From positions 248,001 to 312,000 of the forward strand of contig NZ_JABAII010000001.1 of assembly GCF_012641405.1 (NCBI RefSeq): 64,000 nucleotides of DNA. The letters are read 5' to 3'. The notes beneath the pieces were generated by a model, which saw only the letters and a program-made list of their open reading frames with translations, was not told the origin of the DNA and ran no database searches. Each line of letters starts with the position of its first letter. Within the stretch, counting starts at the first letter, position 1. Source of the stretch: Rhizobium sp. P40RR-XXII (GTDB taxonomy: Bacteria > Pseudomonadota > Alphaproteobacteria > Rhizobiales > Rhizobiaceae). The translations under genes and the position numbers were made by a program. Of this stretch, positions 25,435 through 34,566 are shown in pieces.

Positions 25435-26709
25435 TCAGGTGCCGTAATTTACAGTTATATCGTCCTTTTTTGAAGTCTCACTCCGCGCGAGCGCCATACT
25501 CTCCGGCGTGATCATCTGCGCATTGGCTGAAGGCATGGTCGTATAGGCGTCGCGATCGCCCGCCGGCTTGGCGGCTCGCATGCGGCTGCGGAAGATCGAA
25601 TAGGCCGTGATCAGCACATGAGCGATGGCCGTCACGAAGAACAGCGAGTAGGGGCCGATAGAGGACATGACCGGTCCGCCGAGCGTCGGGCCGATGATGG
25701 TGCCGATGCCATAGAGCAGCAGCAGGCCGCCGGAAACCTTGACGAAATCTTCCGATGCGGCGAAGTCATTGGCATGGGCAACCGCGATCGGATAGAGGGT
25801 GTTGGCGACCGCGCCATAGATCACCACCATGCCGATAAGGAAGGCGGGATTGCCGGGCTTCACCAGGAAGAGCAGCAGGCCGTCGAGCGCTGCAACGGCG
25901 GCCATGCCCGCCAGCACATAGCGGCGGTCGATGCGATCGGAAAGGCGGCCTGCCGGCAGCTGCATGACGGCACCCGCAAAGATCGTCAAGCTCATCATCA
26001 GCGCGATATCACTTTGGGAAAGGCCGGCATTGGCGCCGAAGACGGCGCCGAGCGTGCCGTAGGCGCCGTTGGCTATGCCGACGAGCAGGATGCCGATCGA
26101 GGCGACCGGCGAATTGCGGTAGAGCGCCTTCAGGTCGAGGCTGACGGCCTTGAGCGGCTGCGGGGAGGCGGCGGTCGATAGCGTGGTTGGCAGCATGGCG
26201 ACGCAATAGCAGATGCCGCACATCATGAAGAGGATGGGCGTGTGGATGTCGGCAAAGGGAACCATCATCTGGCCGGCAACCGCGCCGATGAGGGTGATGC
26301 CGATATAGAGCGAAAAGATTGCGCCGCGGCTCTCATTGGTGGCGCGCTCGTTGAGCCAGCTCTCGATGATCATCGAGGTGCCGGCGGTGCAGAAGCCGGT
26401 GACGGCGCGCAGCGCCACCCACCAGATCGGGTCGACGACGATGCCGGTCAAAAGCGCGATGATGGCGATGACGGAAATGAAGCCTGAAAAGGCGCGGACA
26501 TGGCCGATGCGCCTCACCAGCTTCGGCGCAGTCAGGCAGCCGAGCACGAAGCCGGTGGCCCATGTGGTGCCGAGCAGGCCGAGCGTCGTCGTCGCATAGC
26601 CTTCGGCCGTGCCGCGTACGGGCAGCAGCAAGCTATGCAGGCCGTTTCCCGTAAAGAGGAAGAGCGTGCCGAACAGCAGAGCGAGTACGGGCAAAATATT
26701 TCTTTTCAT
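25435..26709 (-). CDS. MFS transporter (YcaD-like)
   Basis: 424 residues with about twelve hydrophobic helices, from NILPVLALLFGTLFLFTGNG onward, and the basic loop PKLVRRIGHVRAFSG between helices 2 and 3. It fits the YcaD-like drug/sugar porters. The substrate is unknown. The start at 26709 (MKRNILP) is better than the one at 26724 because the latter adds only MKVGS. The C-terminal 30 residues are soluble. Confidence 0.85.
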   Translation of the reverse strand: MKRNILPVLALLFGTLFLFTGNGLHSLLLPVRGTAEGYATTTLGLLGTTWATGFVLGCLTAPKLVRRIGHVRAFSGFISVIAIIALLTGIVVDPIWWVALRAVTGFCTAGTSMIIESWLNERATNESRGAIFSLYIGITLIGAVAGQMMVPFADIHTPILFMMCGICYCVAMLPTTLSTAASPQPLKAVSLDLKALYRNSPVASIGILLVGIANGAYGTLGAVFGANAGLSQSDIALMMSLTIFAGAVMQLPAGRLSDRIDRRYVLAGMAAVAALDGLLLFLVKPGNPAFLIGMVVIYGAVANTLYPIAVAHANDFAASEDFVKVSGGLLLLYGIGTIIGPTLGGPVMSSIGPYSLFFVTAIAHVLITAYSIFRSRMRAAKPAGDRDAYTTMPSANAQMITPESMALARSETSKKDDITVNYGT

Positions 26710-26935
26710 GCTCCCCACCTTCATGCGGCTCCGCTTAAGGAACCGATAAGACAGGATCCCGCCCTGCCTGTTTTCACTATTGATTGTGTCCCGGATTGCC
26801 GCTATCGGCCTGTAGAAACAGTCTGTTGGCGCGGAAAGATGTCCGTCCTGTGGCGATTACAGCATGAACGCGAAAGCTATGCAGCGGTTTTTGGTCGCGG
26901 CGGCTCTCACTCTTGCGAAAATGGGGAAAAAGAGC

Positions 26936-27097
26936 GTGACAAAAGCCATCGCGGTGCTGCTTCTGCTCGCTATGGCGGTGCACATCATCAAGCCCCTGGG
27001 ATTGCCGGGACTGAAGCGCCGTGCCGATTTCTGGAAGATCGCGATTTTCGCCTTTGCCATCTGGACGGTGGCGCTGGTCATCAACGAGGCGTTTTAG
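26936..27097 (+). CDS. Small two-helix membrane protein
   Basis: 53 residues from a GTG at 26936, with GGGGA about 8 bases upstream. Two hydrophobic helices (AIAVLLLLAMAVHII and FWKIAIFAFAIWTVALVI) flank a short basic loop, LPGLKRRADF. No known domain. I recall near-identical small proteins in other rhizobia, which supports it as real, but this is from memory. ATGs at 26864 and 26921 are alternative starts. Confidence 0.6.
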   Translation: MTKAIAVLLLLAMAVHIIKPLGLPGLKRRADFWKIAIFAFAIWTVALVINEAF

Positions 27098-27145
27098 GGC
27101 GTTGTGGGGCTGGGTTCAGGCTTTTAGAAGCTCGCTTGAGGTTGC

Positions 27146-28063
27146 CTAAAGCCGGATTTCGCCGCGCATGACATGGATGCTGCTGCCCGACAGCAAGACT
27201 TCATTTACCGTGCCGGCGGTTTTCTTGACCTCGATGCCGATGACGCTGCGTCTTCCCATCTCCACGCCCTGCTCGATGGTGATTTTCACCTCCGCATCCG
27301 GTGCCGGCAGCAGGGAGGTCAGATAAGCGCCGAGGGCCGCGGAAGCGCTGCCGGTCGCCGGGTCTTCCGTGACGTTGTCCAGGGGCGCGAACATGCGGGC
27401 GCGGATATGCCACGGATTGTCGGCCGAGCGCACGTAGAGAAAGAGCGAAAAGCCAGTCTCGTCTTCCTTGTGGCGCGTAGCCGCTTCGGCAAAAACAGCC
27501 GCATTCGGCCATGCCTTTCCGAGCGTTTCGAGGCTATCCAGCTCCGCCAAGGCAAAGGGCAAGCCGACCGAGGCGAAGGTCGGGGCATGCGTGGCTTTGC
27601 GGATCGATTGCGGGTCGATCTGCACGCAACGCGCAATCAATTCGTCGGCAATGGTTTCGCCGATCGTCAGGCTCGCCGGAGCACGTATGCTAGCGCCGGT
27701 GACGGCGCCATCAGTGCGCAGCAGCGTTACCTCCACCAGCCCGGCATCCTCCTCGAAGGTCAACCCGTCGCCTGCGGGCTTTCCGAAGATTTCCCGCTGT
27801 TGCCCGAGAACGAAAGCGGTGCCGACATTGGGATGGCCGGCAAAGGGGATTTCGGCCGTCGGCGTGAAGATGCGGACGCGGGCGGTATGATCGGGATTTT
27901 CCGGCGGCAGCACGAAGGTGGTTTCTGAATAACAAAACTCGGCTGCGATCTTCTGCATGGCGTCGCCGCCAAGGCCGCGGGCATCCGGGATCACGGCCAG
28001 CGGATTGCCGACAAAGCGCTCCGATGTGAAGACGTCGACAGTGACATAGGCGACGGTGTTCAT
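27146..28063 (-). CDS. PhzF-family isomerase
   Basis: 305 residues with the PhzF fold: FTSERFVGNPLAVIPDA at the start, the conserved glutamate in CYSETTFVLPP, AGHPNVGTAFVL, and near the end DPATGSASAALGAYL. Family members isomerise DHHA in phenazine synthesis, but most, probably this one, act on other substrates. There are no phenazine genes nearby. It is on the same strand as the serine hydrolase upstream, with 160 bases between them holding an inverted repeat. Confidence 0.88.
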   Translation of the reverse strand: MNTVAYVTVDVFTSERFVGNPLAVIPDARGLGGDAMQKIAAEFCYSETTFVLPPENPDHTARVRIFTPTAEIPFAGHPNVGTAFVLGQQREIFGKPAGDGLTFEEDAGLVEVTLLRTDGAVTGASIRAPASLTIGETIADELIARCVQIDPQSIRKATHAPTFASVGLPFALAELDSLETLGKAWPNAAVFAEAATRHKEDETGFSLFLYVRSADNPWHIRARMFAPLDNVTEDPATGSASAALGAYLTSLLPAPDAEVKITIEQGVEMGRRSVIGIEVKKTAGTVNEVLLSGSSIHVMRGEIRL

Positions 28064-28129
28064 GGCGGCCTCCAGAGCTTCGGTAGATCTGCAAGGATTT
28101 AGCCGTTGCTCTGCCGAACCTGGAAGCGA

Positions 28130-28152
28130 GAACTTGTGCCAGTGACAAGTTC
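28130..28152. promoter_or_regulatory. Inverted repeat upstream of the PhzF gene
   Basis: GAACTTGT and ACAAGTTC, separated by 7 bases, form a perfect 8-bp inverted repeat 67 bases before the PhzF start. It could be an operator. A second hairpin lies at 28157-28183, which could be the serine hydrolase terminator. Confidence 0.4.
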
Positions 28153-28223
28153 GCCAGGGGCCTCTTCAAGAGAAGAGCCCTTTACCCCGACGTTCCAAGC
28201 TTGTGGCACGCATCGGGATTGCT

Positions 28224-29486
28224 TCAATTGTTCTGGAACTGCTTGAGCACGCTGGACCAGAGCTCGACCAACTCGGCACTGCCTATATCGCCGGGCTTGG
28301 CACGTACGGCAGTGTGGACCAGGACCAGATGGGTCGTCGGATCGACGAGGATACGCTGGCCGGCTCGACCGTCCAGAAAGAACGTTCGCCGGGGGCCGGG
28401 CATCAGCCAGGTTTGATAGCCGTAGCCCCAGGGGTTCGTCTCATGATTGACTGCGAGGAACGAGCCTTGCTTAACCGGCTGCGTCGCATCGAGCAGCCAT
28501 TGGCGCGGTATGATCTGCCGGCCGTTCAAGGCACCGTCATGGGCGAGCAGCATGCCGAAGCGGGCGTAGTCGCGAAGTGTCGCGCTAAAGCAGCAATAGC
28601 CGACCTCCTTGCCCGTGCTGTCGACCTGCCAATTCGCGCTGGCTTCCGCGCCCATCGGCTGCCACATCCGGGATTGGAGATAGTCCGACATCGTCATGTG
28701 GGTAGCGTGGGTCAGGACCAGGCTCAGCCCTTCGGTGTCGAGATTGCTGTAGTGCCAGACCGTGTCGGGAGCGGCGACCCGCTTGTCAAATCGCGACACG
28801 GCGGTAATCGGGTCGAGTTTTTCCGGGCCGAGCAATGAATTGCTGAGCCGAATGTTGTCGTCGGGATTGCCGAAGTTCTCGGTGAAGGCAATGCCGGAGG
28901 CCATATGCAGCAATGCGCGGATCGGCGTGCTGCCCATCTCGGTGCCTTTCAGCTCCGGCACATAGGTCTCTACGGTATCGTCGATCGAATGAATGGAGCC
29001 TTCGGAAATCGCAATGCCGATCATCATGCCGGTCAAGGTTTTCGCCAGGGATTGCGAGACAAGGCGGTCGCGATCGGTGCGGCCGTATTGGTAATGTTCG
29101 AACAGGATCGTGTCGTTGTGGGCAATCAGCAAGCCCGTTGTGGGATTGGTGTCGAGATATTTCGACAAGGAGGAAGTTTCCGTGCCGAACGTGAACTTGA
29201 CCGAAACCTCGGATGGGGCGCGTAAGAACGGTAACGGATGCTCGGCGGCGGCAATCGTGTGTGTTGGCGCAAGCTGGTCGGCATGGCTGAAGTTGCCGAT
29301 CATGTTCCGTTGTTCGCTAAGCGGCAGACCGATGGGATAACCGAGCTTCTCACCGTAAGCCTCTGCGTCCGGTCCGGTCGGGGAAAAGACGGGAACAGCC
29401 GTCTGCAACTGTTGGGCGTGAGCAATATCTATTTGAATAACGAAGATTACAGCAAGAACAGCAACAAAACCGCGCCAGGGAAGCAT
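28224..29486 (-). CDS. Exported serine hydrolase (class C beta-lactamase family)
   Basis: 420 residues with a signal peptide (FVAVLAVIFVIQIDIAHA). Catalytic motif SxxK is in QSLAKTLTG and the Tyr-x-Asn motif in HYSNLDTEG, the two key signatures of the family. Typical products are esterases, D-aminopeptidases or penicillin-binding-like enzymes. Real beta-lactamase action cannot be inferred. It is monocistronic or heads the PhzF unit. Confidence 0.85.
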   Translation of the reverse strand: MLPWRGFVAVLAVIFVIQIDIAHAQQLQTAVPVFSPTGPDAEAYGEKLGYPIGLPLSEQRNMIGNFSHADQLAPTHTIAAAEHPLPFLRAPSEVSVKFTFGTETSSLSKYLDTNPTTGLLIAHNDTILFEHYQYGRTDRDRLVSQSLAKTLTGMMIGIAISEGSIHSIDDTVETYVPELKGTEMGSTPIRALLHMASGIAFTENFGNPDDNIRLSNSLLGPEKLDPITAVSRFDKRVAAPDTVWHYSNLDTEGLSLVLTHATHMTMSDYLQSRMWQPMGAEASANWQVDSTGKEVGYCCFSATLRDYARFGMLLAHDGALNGRQIIPRQWLLDATQPVKQGSFLAVNHETNPWGYGYQTWLMPGPRRTFFLDGRAGQRILVDPTTHLVLVHTAVRAKPGDIGSAELVELWSSVLKQFQNN

Positions 29487-29659
29487 ACGACAACCTTTCT
29501 ATTGAGCCCTCTATTATAAGTGGGACAAGCTTGTGCCGTGCTTCCATAATATGCGTTTGACATGATTATTTTCCGATGTCGAAGCAACTCCATTTTCTTA
29601 TTGCAGAAGATATGTTTTGCCCAGCGTCAAATATCCGACTGATATTGCCCGAAACTAAA

Positions 29660-29687
29660 AAAGCCCCGGTCGCATCGCGACCGAGGC
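29660..29687 (-). terminator. Terminator after the aldolase gene
   Basis: AGCCCCGGTCGC and GCGACCGAGGCT arms around a short loop, followed on the minus strand by a T-rich run (TTTTTTAG). It is 28 bases past the gene end. Confidence 0.88.
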
Positions 29688-29714
29688 TCTGTTCATTCGA
29701 ACAGCTGCGTCAGA

Positions 29715-30740
29715 TCAAGCAGCCTGTTCGCGGTCCTTCGTCCAGCTGCCCTTGGCGGCGAGATAGTTCATCTCGGCGCGGTGACTGAAGGCGCGTTGGC
29801 CGGCGGCGACATTTTCCGGCTTGCCGCCCCAGGCCTTCAGCGCGGCGTCCTGCAGGGCGCGGCCATAGGAGAAGGTTACTTTCCAGGGCAGATCGTAGCC
29901 GGAGTTGATGGCGGAGAGATGCGCGGTCGCCTCTTCGGTCGACTGGCCGCCGGAGAGGAAGGCGATGCCCGGCACGGCGGACGGAACGGTTTCCTTCAGA
30001 ACCTTGACGGTGCGCTCGGCAACCTGTTCGACGGAGGCTTTGCGGACCTTCTTGCCGTCGATGACCATGCTCGGCTTGAGGATCATGCCTTCAAGCTTGA
30101 CGCGGGCTTCCGCGAGCTCCTGGAAGACGATCTGCAGCGTCCAGCGAGTGACTTCCTCGCTGCGGTCGAGGCTCTGCGTGCCGGGCTCGCCATCCATCAG
30201 CACTTCCGGCTCGACGATCGGGACGATCTTCGCCTGCTGGCAAAGGGCGGCGTAGCGGGCGAGTGCGTGGGCGTTGGCCTTGACGGCGCCATAGGTCGGC
30301 AGCGTGTCGGAAATGGCGATTACGCCGCGCCACTTGGCGAAGCGGGCGCCGGCTTCATAATATTTCGCCAGGCGATCGGCGAGGCCGTCGAGACCCTCGG
30401 TATTGGTTTCGCCGGGGAAACCGGCCAGCGGCTTGGCGCCGACATCGACCTTGATGCCGGGGATGCTGTCTGCAGCCTTGATGATATCGACGAAGGGGGT
30501 GCCGTCCGCGGCCTTCTGGAAGAGGGTTTCCTCATAGAGGATGACGCCGGAGATGTACTTCCTCATGGCGTCGTCGGAGCGGAAGAGCATCTCGCGATAG
30601 TCGCGGCGGCTCTCTTCTGTGGAAACGAGAGAGATGGTGTCGAAGCGCTTCTTGTTCGTGGCAGTGGATTCATCCGCCGCCAGGAGGCCCTTGCCACCAG
30701 CAACCATCTTTACGGCAATGTCTTCAATTCGTTCGCTCAT
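29715..30740 (-). CDS. fba: Class I fructose-bisphosphate aldolase
   Basis: 341 residues, class I type with no metal site. The Schiff-base lysine is K222 in EGMILKPSMV. The N-terminal LLAADESTATNKKRFD and the VDVGAKPLAG segment are family signatures. It splits fructose 1,6-bisphosphate to DHAP and GAP. It follows pgk in the same direction, with 213 bases between, which hold the pgk terminator and a large dyad. It therefore probably has its own regulated promoter. Confidence 0.97.
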   Translation of the reverse strand: MSERIEDIAVKMVAGGKGLLAADESTATNKKRFDTISLVSTEESRRDYREMLFRSDDAMRKYISGVILYEETLFQKAADGTPFVDIIKAADSIPGIKVDVGAKPLAGFPGETNTEGLDGLADRLAKYYEAGARFAKWRGVIAISDTLPTYGAVKANAHALARYAALCQQAKIVPIVEPEVLMDGEPGTQSLDRSEEVTRWTLQIVFQELAEARVKLEGMILKPSMVIDGKKVRKASVEQVAERTVKVLKETVPSAVPGIAFLSGGQSTEEATAHLSAINSGYDLPWKVTFSYGRALQDAALKAWGGKPENVAAGQRAFSHRAEMNYLAAKGSWTKDREQAA

Positions 30741-30833
30741 TTTGTTTCTCCAAGGCGATTTCAGTCGGCAACAGGATCAATATAGATCGGCGATAACAGA
30801 AGTGTAGAAGGAGGGAAATGGCTGGCTAACTAA

Positions 30834-30866
30834 TTGAAACGATTGAAATGATTTCAACCGTTTGAA
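30834..30866. promoter_or_regulatory. 33-bp dyad operator upstream of the aldolase gene
   Basis: The core TTGAAATGATTTCAA (30843-30857) is a perfect 15-bp palindrome. It is flanked by TTGAAACG and CGTTTGAA, so 14 of 16 base pairs match across the full dyad centred at 30850. It is about 95 bases upstream of the aldolase ATG. This is far better than chance for an AT-rich palindrome and looks like a repressor or activator site. Confidence 0.6.
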
Positions 30867-30895
30867 TGTTTTGGATGTCATCCTAGCACTCATGG

Positions 30896-30927
30896 AAAAG
30901 CCGCGAAAGTCTTGGCTTTCGCGGCTT
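30896..30927 (-). terminator. Terminator after pgk
   Basis: AAGCCGCGAAAG and CTTTCGCGGCTT arms form a perfect 12-bp stem followed on the minus strand by TTCC, with a short T-tract at the base. It is about 27 bases past the pgk end. Confidence 0.75.
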
Positions 30928-30953
30928 CCGTCAATCATGGCGCAGAGGCTCGT

Positions 30954-32156
30954 TTACTTGGCAGACTGCAGAACGGCGACGCCGGGAAGAACCTTGCCTT
31001 CCATCCATTCGAGGAAGGCGCCACCGGCCGTCGAGACATAGGTGAAGTCGTCGGCAACGCCGGCGTGATTGAGCGCCGAAACCGTGTCACCGCCGCCGGC
31101 GACCGAGGTCAGCTTGCCGGCCTTGGTGCACTCGGCGGCATATTTGGCGACCGCGACGGTGGCGGCATCGAAGGGAGCGATTTCGAAGGCGCCGAGAGGT
31201 CCGTTCCAGACCAGCGTCGTGGCGCGGCCGATCCAGCTGTTGACGGCTTCAACAGACTTCGGGCCGACATCGAGCACCATGGCATCGGCCGGGATGGCGT
31301 CGATCGCCACGACCTCGTTATCGGCGCCGGCTTTGAATTCACGCGCGATGACGCCGTCTTCCGGCAAGACGATCGCGCAGCCGGCCGTGGCCGCTTCGAT
31401 CATGATCTGCTTGGCGGTGTCGGCGAGATCGTGTTCGCAGAGCGATTTGCCGACATTGGTGCCGCGCGCGGCGAGGAAAGTGTTGGCCATGCCGCCGCCG
31501 ATGACAAGCGCATCGACCTTCTTCACGAGGTTCATCAGCAGGTCGATCTTGGTGGAGACCTTGGCACCGCCGACGATGGCGACAACCGGGCGGACCGGAT
31601 TGCCAAGACCCTTCTCCAGGGCTTCGAGCTCCACCTGCATCGTGCGGCCCGCATAGGCAGGCAGCAAGTGGGCGAGGCCTTCGGTCGAAGAGTGGGCGCG
31701 GTGGGCAGCCGAAAAGGCGTCATTGACATAGATATCGCCATTGACGGCGAGCGCATTGGTGAAGGCTGCGTCGTTCTTCTCCTCTTCCTTGTGGAAGCGG
31801 GTGTTTTCCAGCAGCAGGATGTCGCCGTTGTTCATCTTGGCAACCGCGTCGGCTGCCGGAGTACCGATGCAGTCCGAGGCGAAAAGAACGGCATGGTCCA
31901 GAACCTCTTCGACGGCGGGCACGATCAGACCGAGCGAAAGGTCCGGGGAAGGGCCATCCTTCGGGCGGCCGAAATGGGCAAGCAGAATGACCTTGGCACC
32001 CTTTTCGGACAGCTCGAGAATCGTCGGGACGACACGTTCGATGCGCGTCGCATCGGTGACCTTGCCATCCTTGACCGGCACGTTGAGGTCGACGCGCACG
32101 AGTACGCGCTTGCCGGTGATGTCGGTGAGATCGTCGAGAGTTTTGAAGGCTGCCAT
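30954..32156 (-). CDS. pgk: Phosphoglycerate kinase
   Basis: 400 residues. The N-terminus has [16 protein letters not shown], then [26 protein letters not shown] and the C-terminal [11 protein letters not shown] motif, all Pgk signatures. It interconverts 1,3-bisphosphoglycerate and 3-phosphoglycerate with ATP. The start at 32156 (MAAFKTLDD) is the family start. It is 72 bases after the K+/H+ antiporter stop, on the same strand. Confidence 0.97.
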   Translation of the reverse strand: MAAFKTLDDLTDITGKRVLVRVDLNVPVKDGKVTDATRIERVVPTILELSEKGAKVILLAHFGRPKDGPSPDLSLGLIVPAVEEVLDHAVLFASDCIGTPAADAVAKMNNGDILLLENTRFHKEEEKNDAAFTNALAVNGDIYVNDAFSAAHRAHSSTEGLAHLLPAYAGRTMQVELEALEKGLGNPVRPVVAIVGGAKVSTKIDLLMNLVKKVDALVIGGGMANTFLAARGTNVGKSLCEHDLADTAKQIMIEAATAGCAIVLPEDGVIAREFKAGADNEVVAIDAIPADAMVLDVGPKSVEAVNSWIGRATTLVWNGPLGAFEIAPFDAATVAVAKYAAECTKAGKLTSVAGGGDTVSALNHAGVADDFTYVSTAGGAFLEWMEGKVLPGVAVLQSAK

Positions 32157-32228
32157 GGGAGGATCCAATGTTGTTGGTGGCGAAAAGTGCGCCGACCATA
32201 CTACGGATGATCGGAGACGCAAGGCCAT

Positions 32229-34079
32229 TCAGGCGTCGTTTTTTCCGGCATTTGAATCGTTTGAAACGCCGTCTTCCGGGCGTTCCCTGCGCTTTTGCAG
32301 ATGAGCGCGAATGCTCTTAAAAATATCGTGGAGATTGATGAAGATCGGAAGGATGACGGGCGGCTCCACCGCTTCGAGCGACATGCCGACCGATTGGATG
32401 TGATCGTTCTCGTCGAGGTCGCGAACGATGAGGATGATCTCGCCCAGGCGAACGCGATCCGCATAATCGGCCTTGCCACCCAGGCGATGGCGCATAAGTT
32501 CGGCGATGGTGAGCCCTTTTTCCTGTTCGCTCAGAAGGCCTGGCCCATAGGCCGCATCGAGATCGGCGGCGGGGCGCAGCGGCGAGATCGAGAAGGCGCC
32601 GAAGAATTCGGCATCATCGGGATCGACCGGGGCGCGGCTGGCGAAAAGCCGGTCGAGAAGCCGGGAGTAGTTGGGCGAGATGAAGAGATAGACGATATCG
32701 TTTTCGCGCAGGCGGCCGGCATATTGATAACGCATGGATTTGCCGTCGCGCACGACGAGCGAGGGCATGGCCCAGCGCGGTATGCGCTCGCCGCGCAGAA
32801 CCGGACTATCCTTGACAACACGATAGGACAGAAGTTCGTGGTTGACCGTGCCGGGCAGGTCGACTTCGACCTTGTCGATCGCTCCCATGCGCGGGGGAAC
32901 GATGAGGCCGAGGCGGCGCGCCATCGGCTTGATGGTCCAGCCCTGGACGAGCAGCGACACCAGCACGACGATGAAGGCGACGTTGAAATAGGTCTGGCCG
33001 GCCTGCAGGTTGCCGAGGATGGGCATGATCGCCAGAAGGATGGAGACTGCGCCGCGTAAGCCCACCCAGGCGACGAAGCCGGTCTCGCGCTGGGTGTAAT
33101 CGAAAGGCAGCAGGCAGAGCCACACGGCGATCGGTCGGGCAATGAAGATCAGGAAAAGAGCCAATGCCACGGCGGGAATGGCAATGGCCGGGAATTGCGA
33201 CGGCGTGGCGAGCAGGCCGAGGACGAGGAACATGACGATCTGCGCCAGCCAGGTCATGCCGTCCTGGAAGCGCTTGATCGAGGCGGAGGCCGGCATCTTG
33301 CGATTTCCGGCATAGATGCCGGCAACATAGACCGCGAGGAAACCGCTGCCGCCGACGGCGCCGGTGAACGAGAAAACGAGAAGCGCCAGCGCCAGCACGA
33401 AGATCGGTGTCAGGCCCCGGTCGGTCTCCAGCCGGCTGACGATGAGGACGATCATCATGCCGCCGAGCAGACCAAGAATGACGCCAAGCCCCATCTGCTG
33501 GACGAAGGTAGCGAGCATGGCGAGGTTGATGCCGGCATAGCCTTCGCCGCTTGCCAGCAGCTCGACCAAGGCGAGCGTCAGGAAGATCGCCATCGGGTCG
33601 TTGGTGCCGGATTCGACTTCCAGCGTCGAGCGCACCTTGTCGCGGATATTGATGCCGCCGATGCGCAGCAGGAAGAAGACGGCGGCCGCATCCGTCGAGG
33701 CGACGATCGAGCCGAGCAGCAGGCCCTGCAGCCAGGTGAAGCCGAGCAGCCAGGTGGAAGCGAGACCGAAGAGCGACGCCGTGACGATGACGCCGACCGA
33801 GGCAATGGTCAACGCCGGTGCCGCGGCAAGCTTGAAGGCCTGGATCGGCGTGCCGTAGCCCGAATCGAAGAGGATGATGGCAAGAGCCAACGAGCCTAAG
33901 ATATAGGCGAGATAATTGTTAGAGAATTCGATGCCGAGCCCGTCGGTGCCGGCGGCAAGCCCGATCATGAGGAACAGCAGCAGCAAGGGTGCGCCGAAAC
34001 GGAAAGCAATAAGGCTGGAGAAAGCCGCAATGAGAATGAGGACCGTGCTGACCAGCACGATGACGTAAAATGCCTCCAC
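32229..34079 (-). CDS. K+/H+ antiporter, CPA1 type (CvrA/NhaP2-like)
   Basis: 616 residues. About 13 membrane helices fill the first 390 residues (RFGAPLLLLFLMIGLAAG, then VASTDAAAVFFLLR with the conserved charged Asp, and VESGTNDPMAI). A TrkA-C-like domain of about 400-490 and a CorC/HlyC-like domain to about 590 follow, the CvrA layout. It exports K+ or Na+ against protons. pgk is downstream. A perfect inverted repeat lies 90 bases upstream of the start. Confidence 0.9.
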   Translation of the reverse strand: MEAFYVIVLVSTVLILIAAFSSLIAFRFGAPLLLLFLMIGLAAGTDGLGIEFSNNYLAYILGSLALAIILFDSGYGTPIQAFKLAAAPALTIASVGVIVTASLFGLASTWLLGFTWLQGLLLGSIVASTDAAAVFFLLRIGGINIRDKVRSTLEVESGTNDPMAIFLTLALVELLASGEGYAGINLAMLATFVQQMGLGVILGLLGGMMIVLIVSRLETDRGLTPIFVLALALLVFSFTGAVGGSGFLAVYVAGIYAGNRKMPASASIKRFQDGMTWLAQIVMFLVLGLLATPSQFPAIAIPAVALALFLIFIARPIAVWLCLLPFDYTQRETGFVAWVGLRGAVSILLAIMPILGNLQAGQTYFNVAFIVVLVSLLVQGWTIKPMARRLGLIVPPRMGAIDKVEVDLPGTVNHELLSYRVVKDSPVLRGERIPRWAMPSLVVRDGKSMRYQYAGRLRENDIVYLFISPNYSRLLDRLFASRAPVDPDDAEFFGAFSISPLRPAADLDAAYGPGLLSEQEKGLTIAELMRHRLGGKADYADRVRLGEIILIVRDLDENDHIQSVGMSLEAVEPPVILPIFINLHDIFKSIRAHLQKRRERPEDGVSNDSNAGKNDA

Positions 34080-34566
34080 CTTTTTCTTCCCCTTTTCCGC
34101 GCGCCGCTGTCAGGGCCTAAAGCCCGGAATACGGAAATCCCTTCGTCGTCCCATCATGCAGTCTTGCCGGCCATATTGGCAAATATGGCCTCGTTCAGAG
34201 GAGAGCCTTATAAGTGAAGCTTCGCTCCGACGATTGCGACGTCATGGTGTGATGCGCTTTTGCCAGAACGGCGAAGCGGCTTGGAATGCCCTGGGAAACT
34301 TTCCGACTCAAAATTTATTGGTAAATCTGGACCATAGCAGGGCAGAGGGAGCAAAGATTGGGGCGTTTTTAGGGGCAATTGCGATTGGGCTACTGAAACC
34401 CCGGAATGCATTTCGAAATCTACAATAAATCACCTTACCGCCCGAAACGGTTAAATTGATGAATAGCGAATGACGTGCTCATGATGCCTTGGGCCACACC
34501 GAAAGGCTTGTGCGTGGACTTCAACGGCGCCCATGCCGATGTCGAGCTCGATGCCGATACGGCCGC
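34080..34566. other. 487-base spacer between the antiporter and the glycolipid-binding gene
   Basis: Holds the antiporter upstream region with the inverted repeat, and A+T-rich stretches around 34310-34440. A 90-codon open frame at 34156-34428 on the plus strand has no domain and is not supported. An in-frame short ATG run near 34482 reads 36 codons to a stop but overlaps the next gene's end. I see no RNA gene. Confidence 0.6.
34169..34190. promoter_or_regulatory. Inverted repeat upstream of the K+/H+ antiporter gene
   Basis: GGCCATATT and AATATGGCC, separated by GGCA, form a perfect 9-bp inverted repeat 90 bases upstream of the start. It may be a regulator site or an mRNA hairpin. Confidence 0.45.

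Noticed and set aside
27146..28063. Phenazine biosynthesis cluster
   Set aside because: PhzF stands alone; no phzA-E or G genes are near.
28224..29486. Acquired beta-lactamase resistance gene
   Set aside because: The SxxK and YxN motifs show only the broad serine hydrolase family; most such chromosomal proteins are esterases or peptidases.
34156..34428. 90-codon open frame in the spacer upstream of the antiporter
   Set aside because: No domain, no ribosome site and unusual composition.
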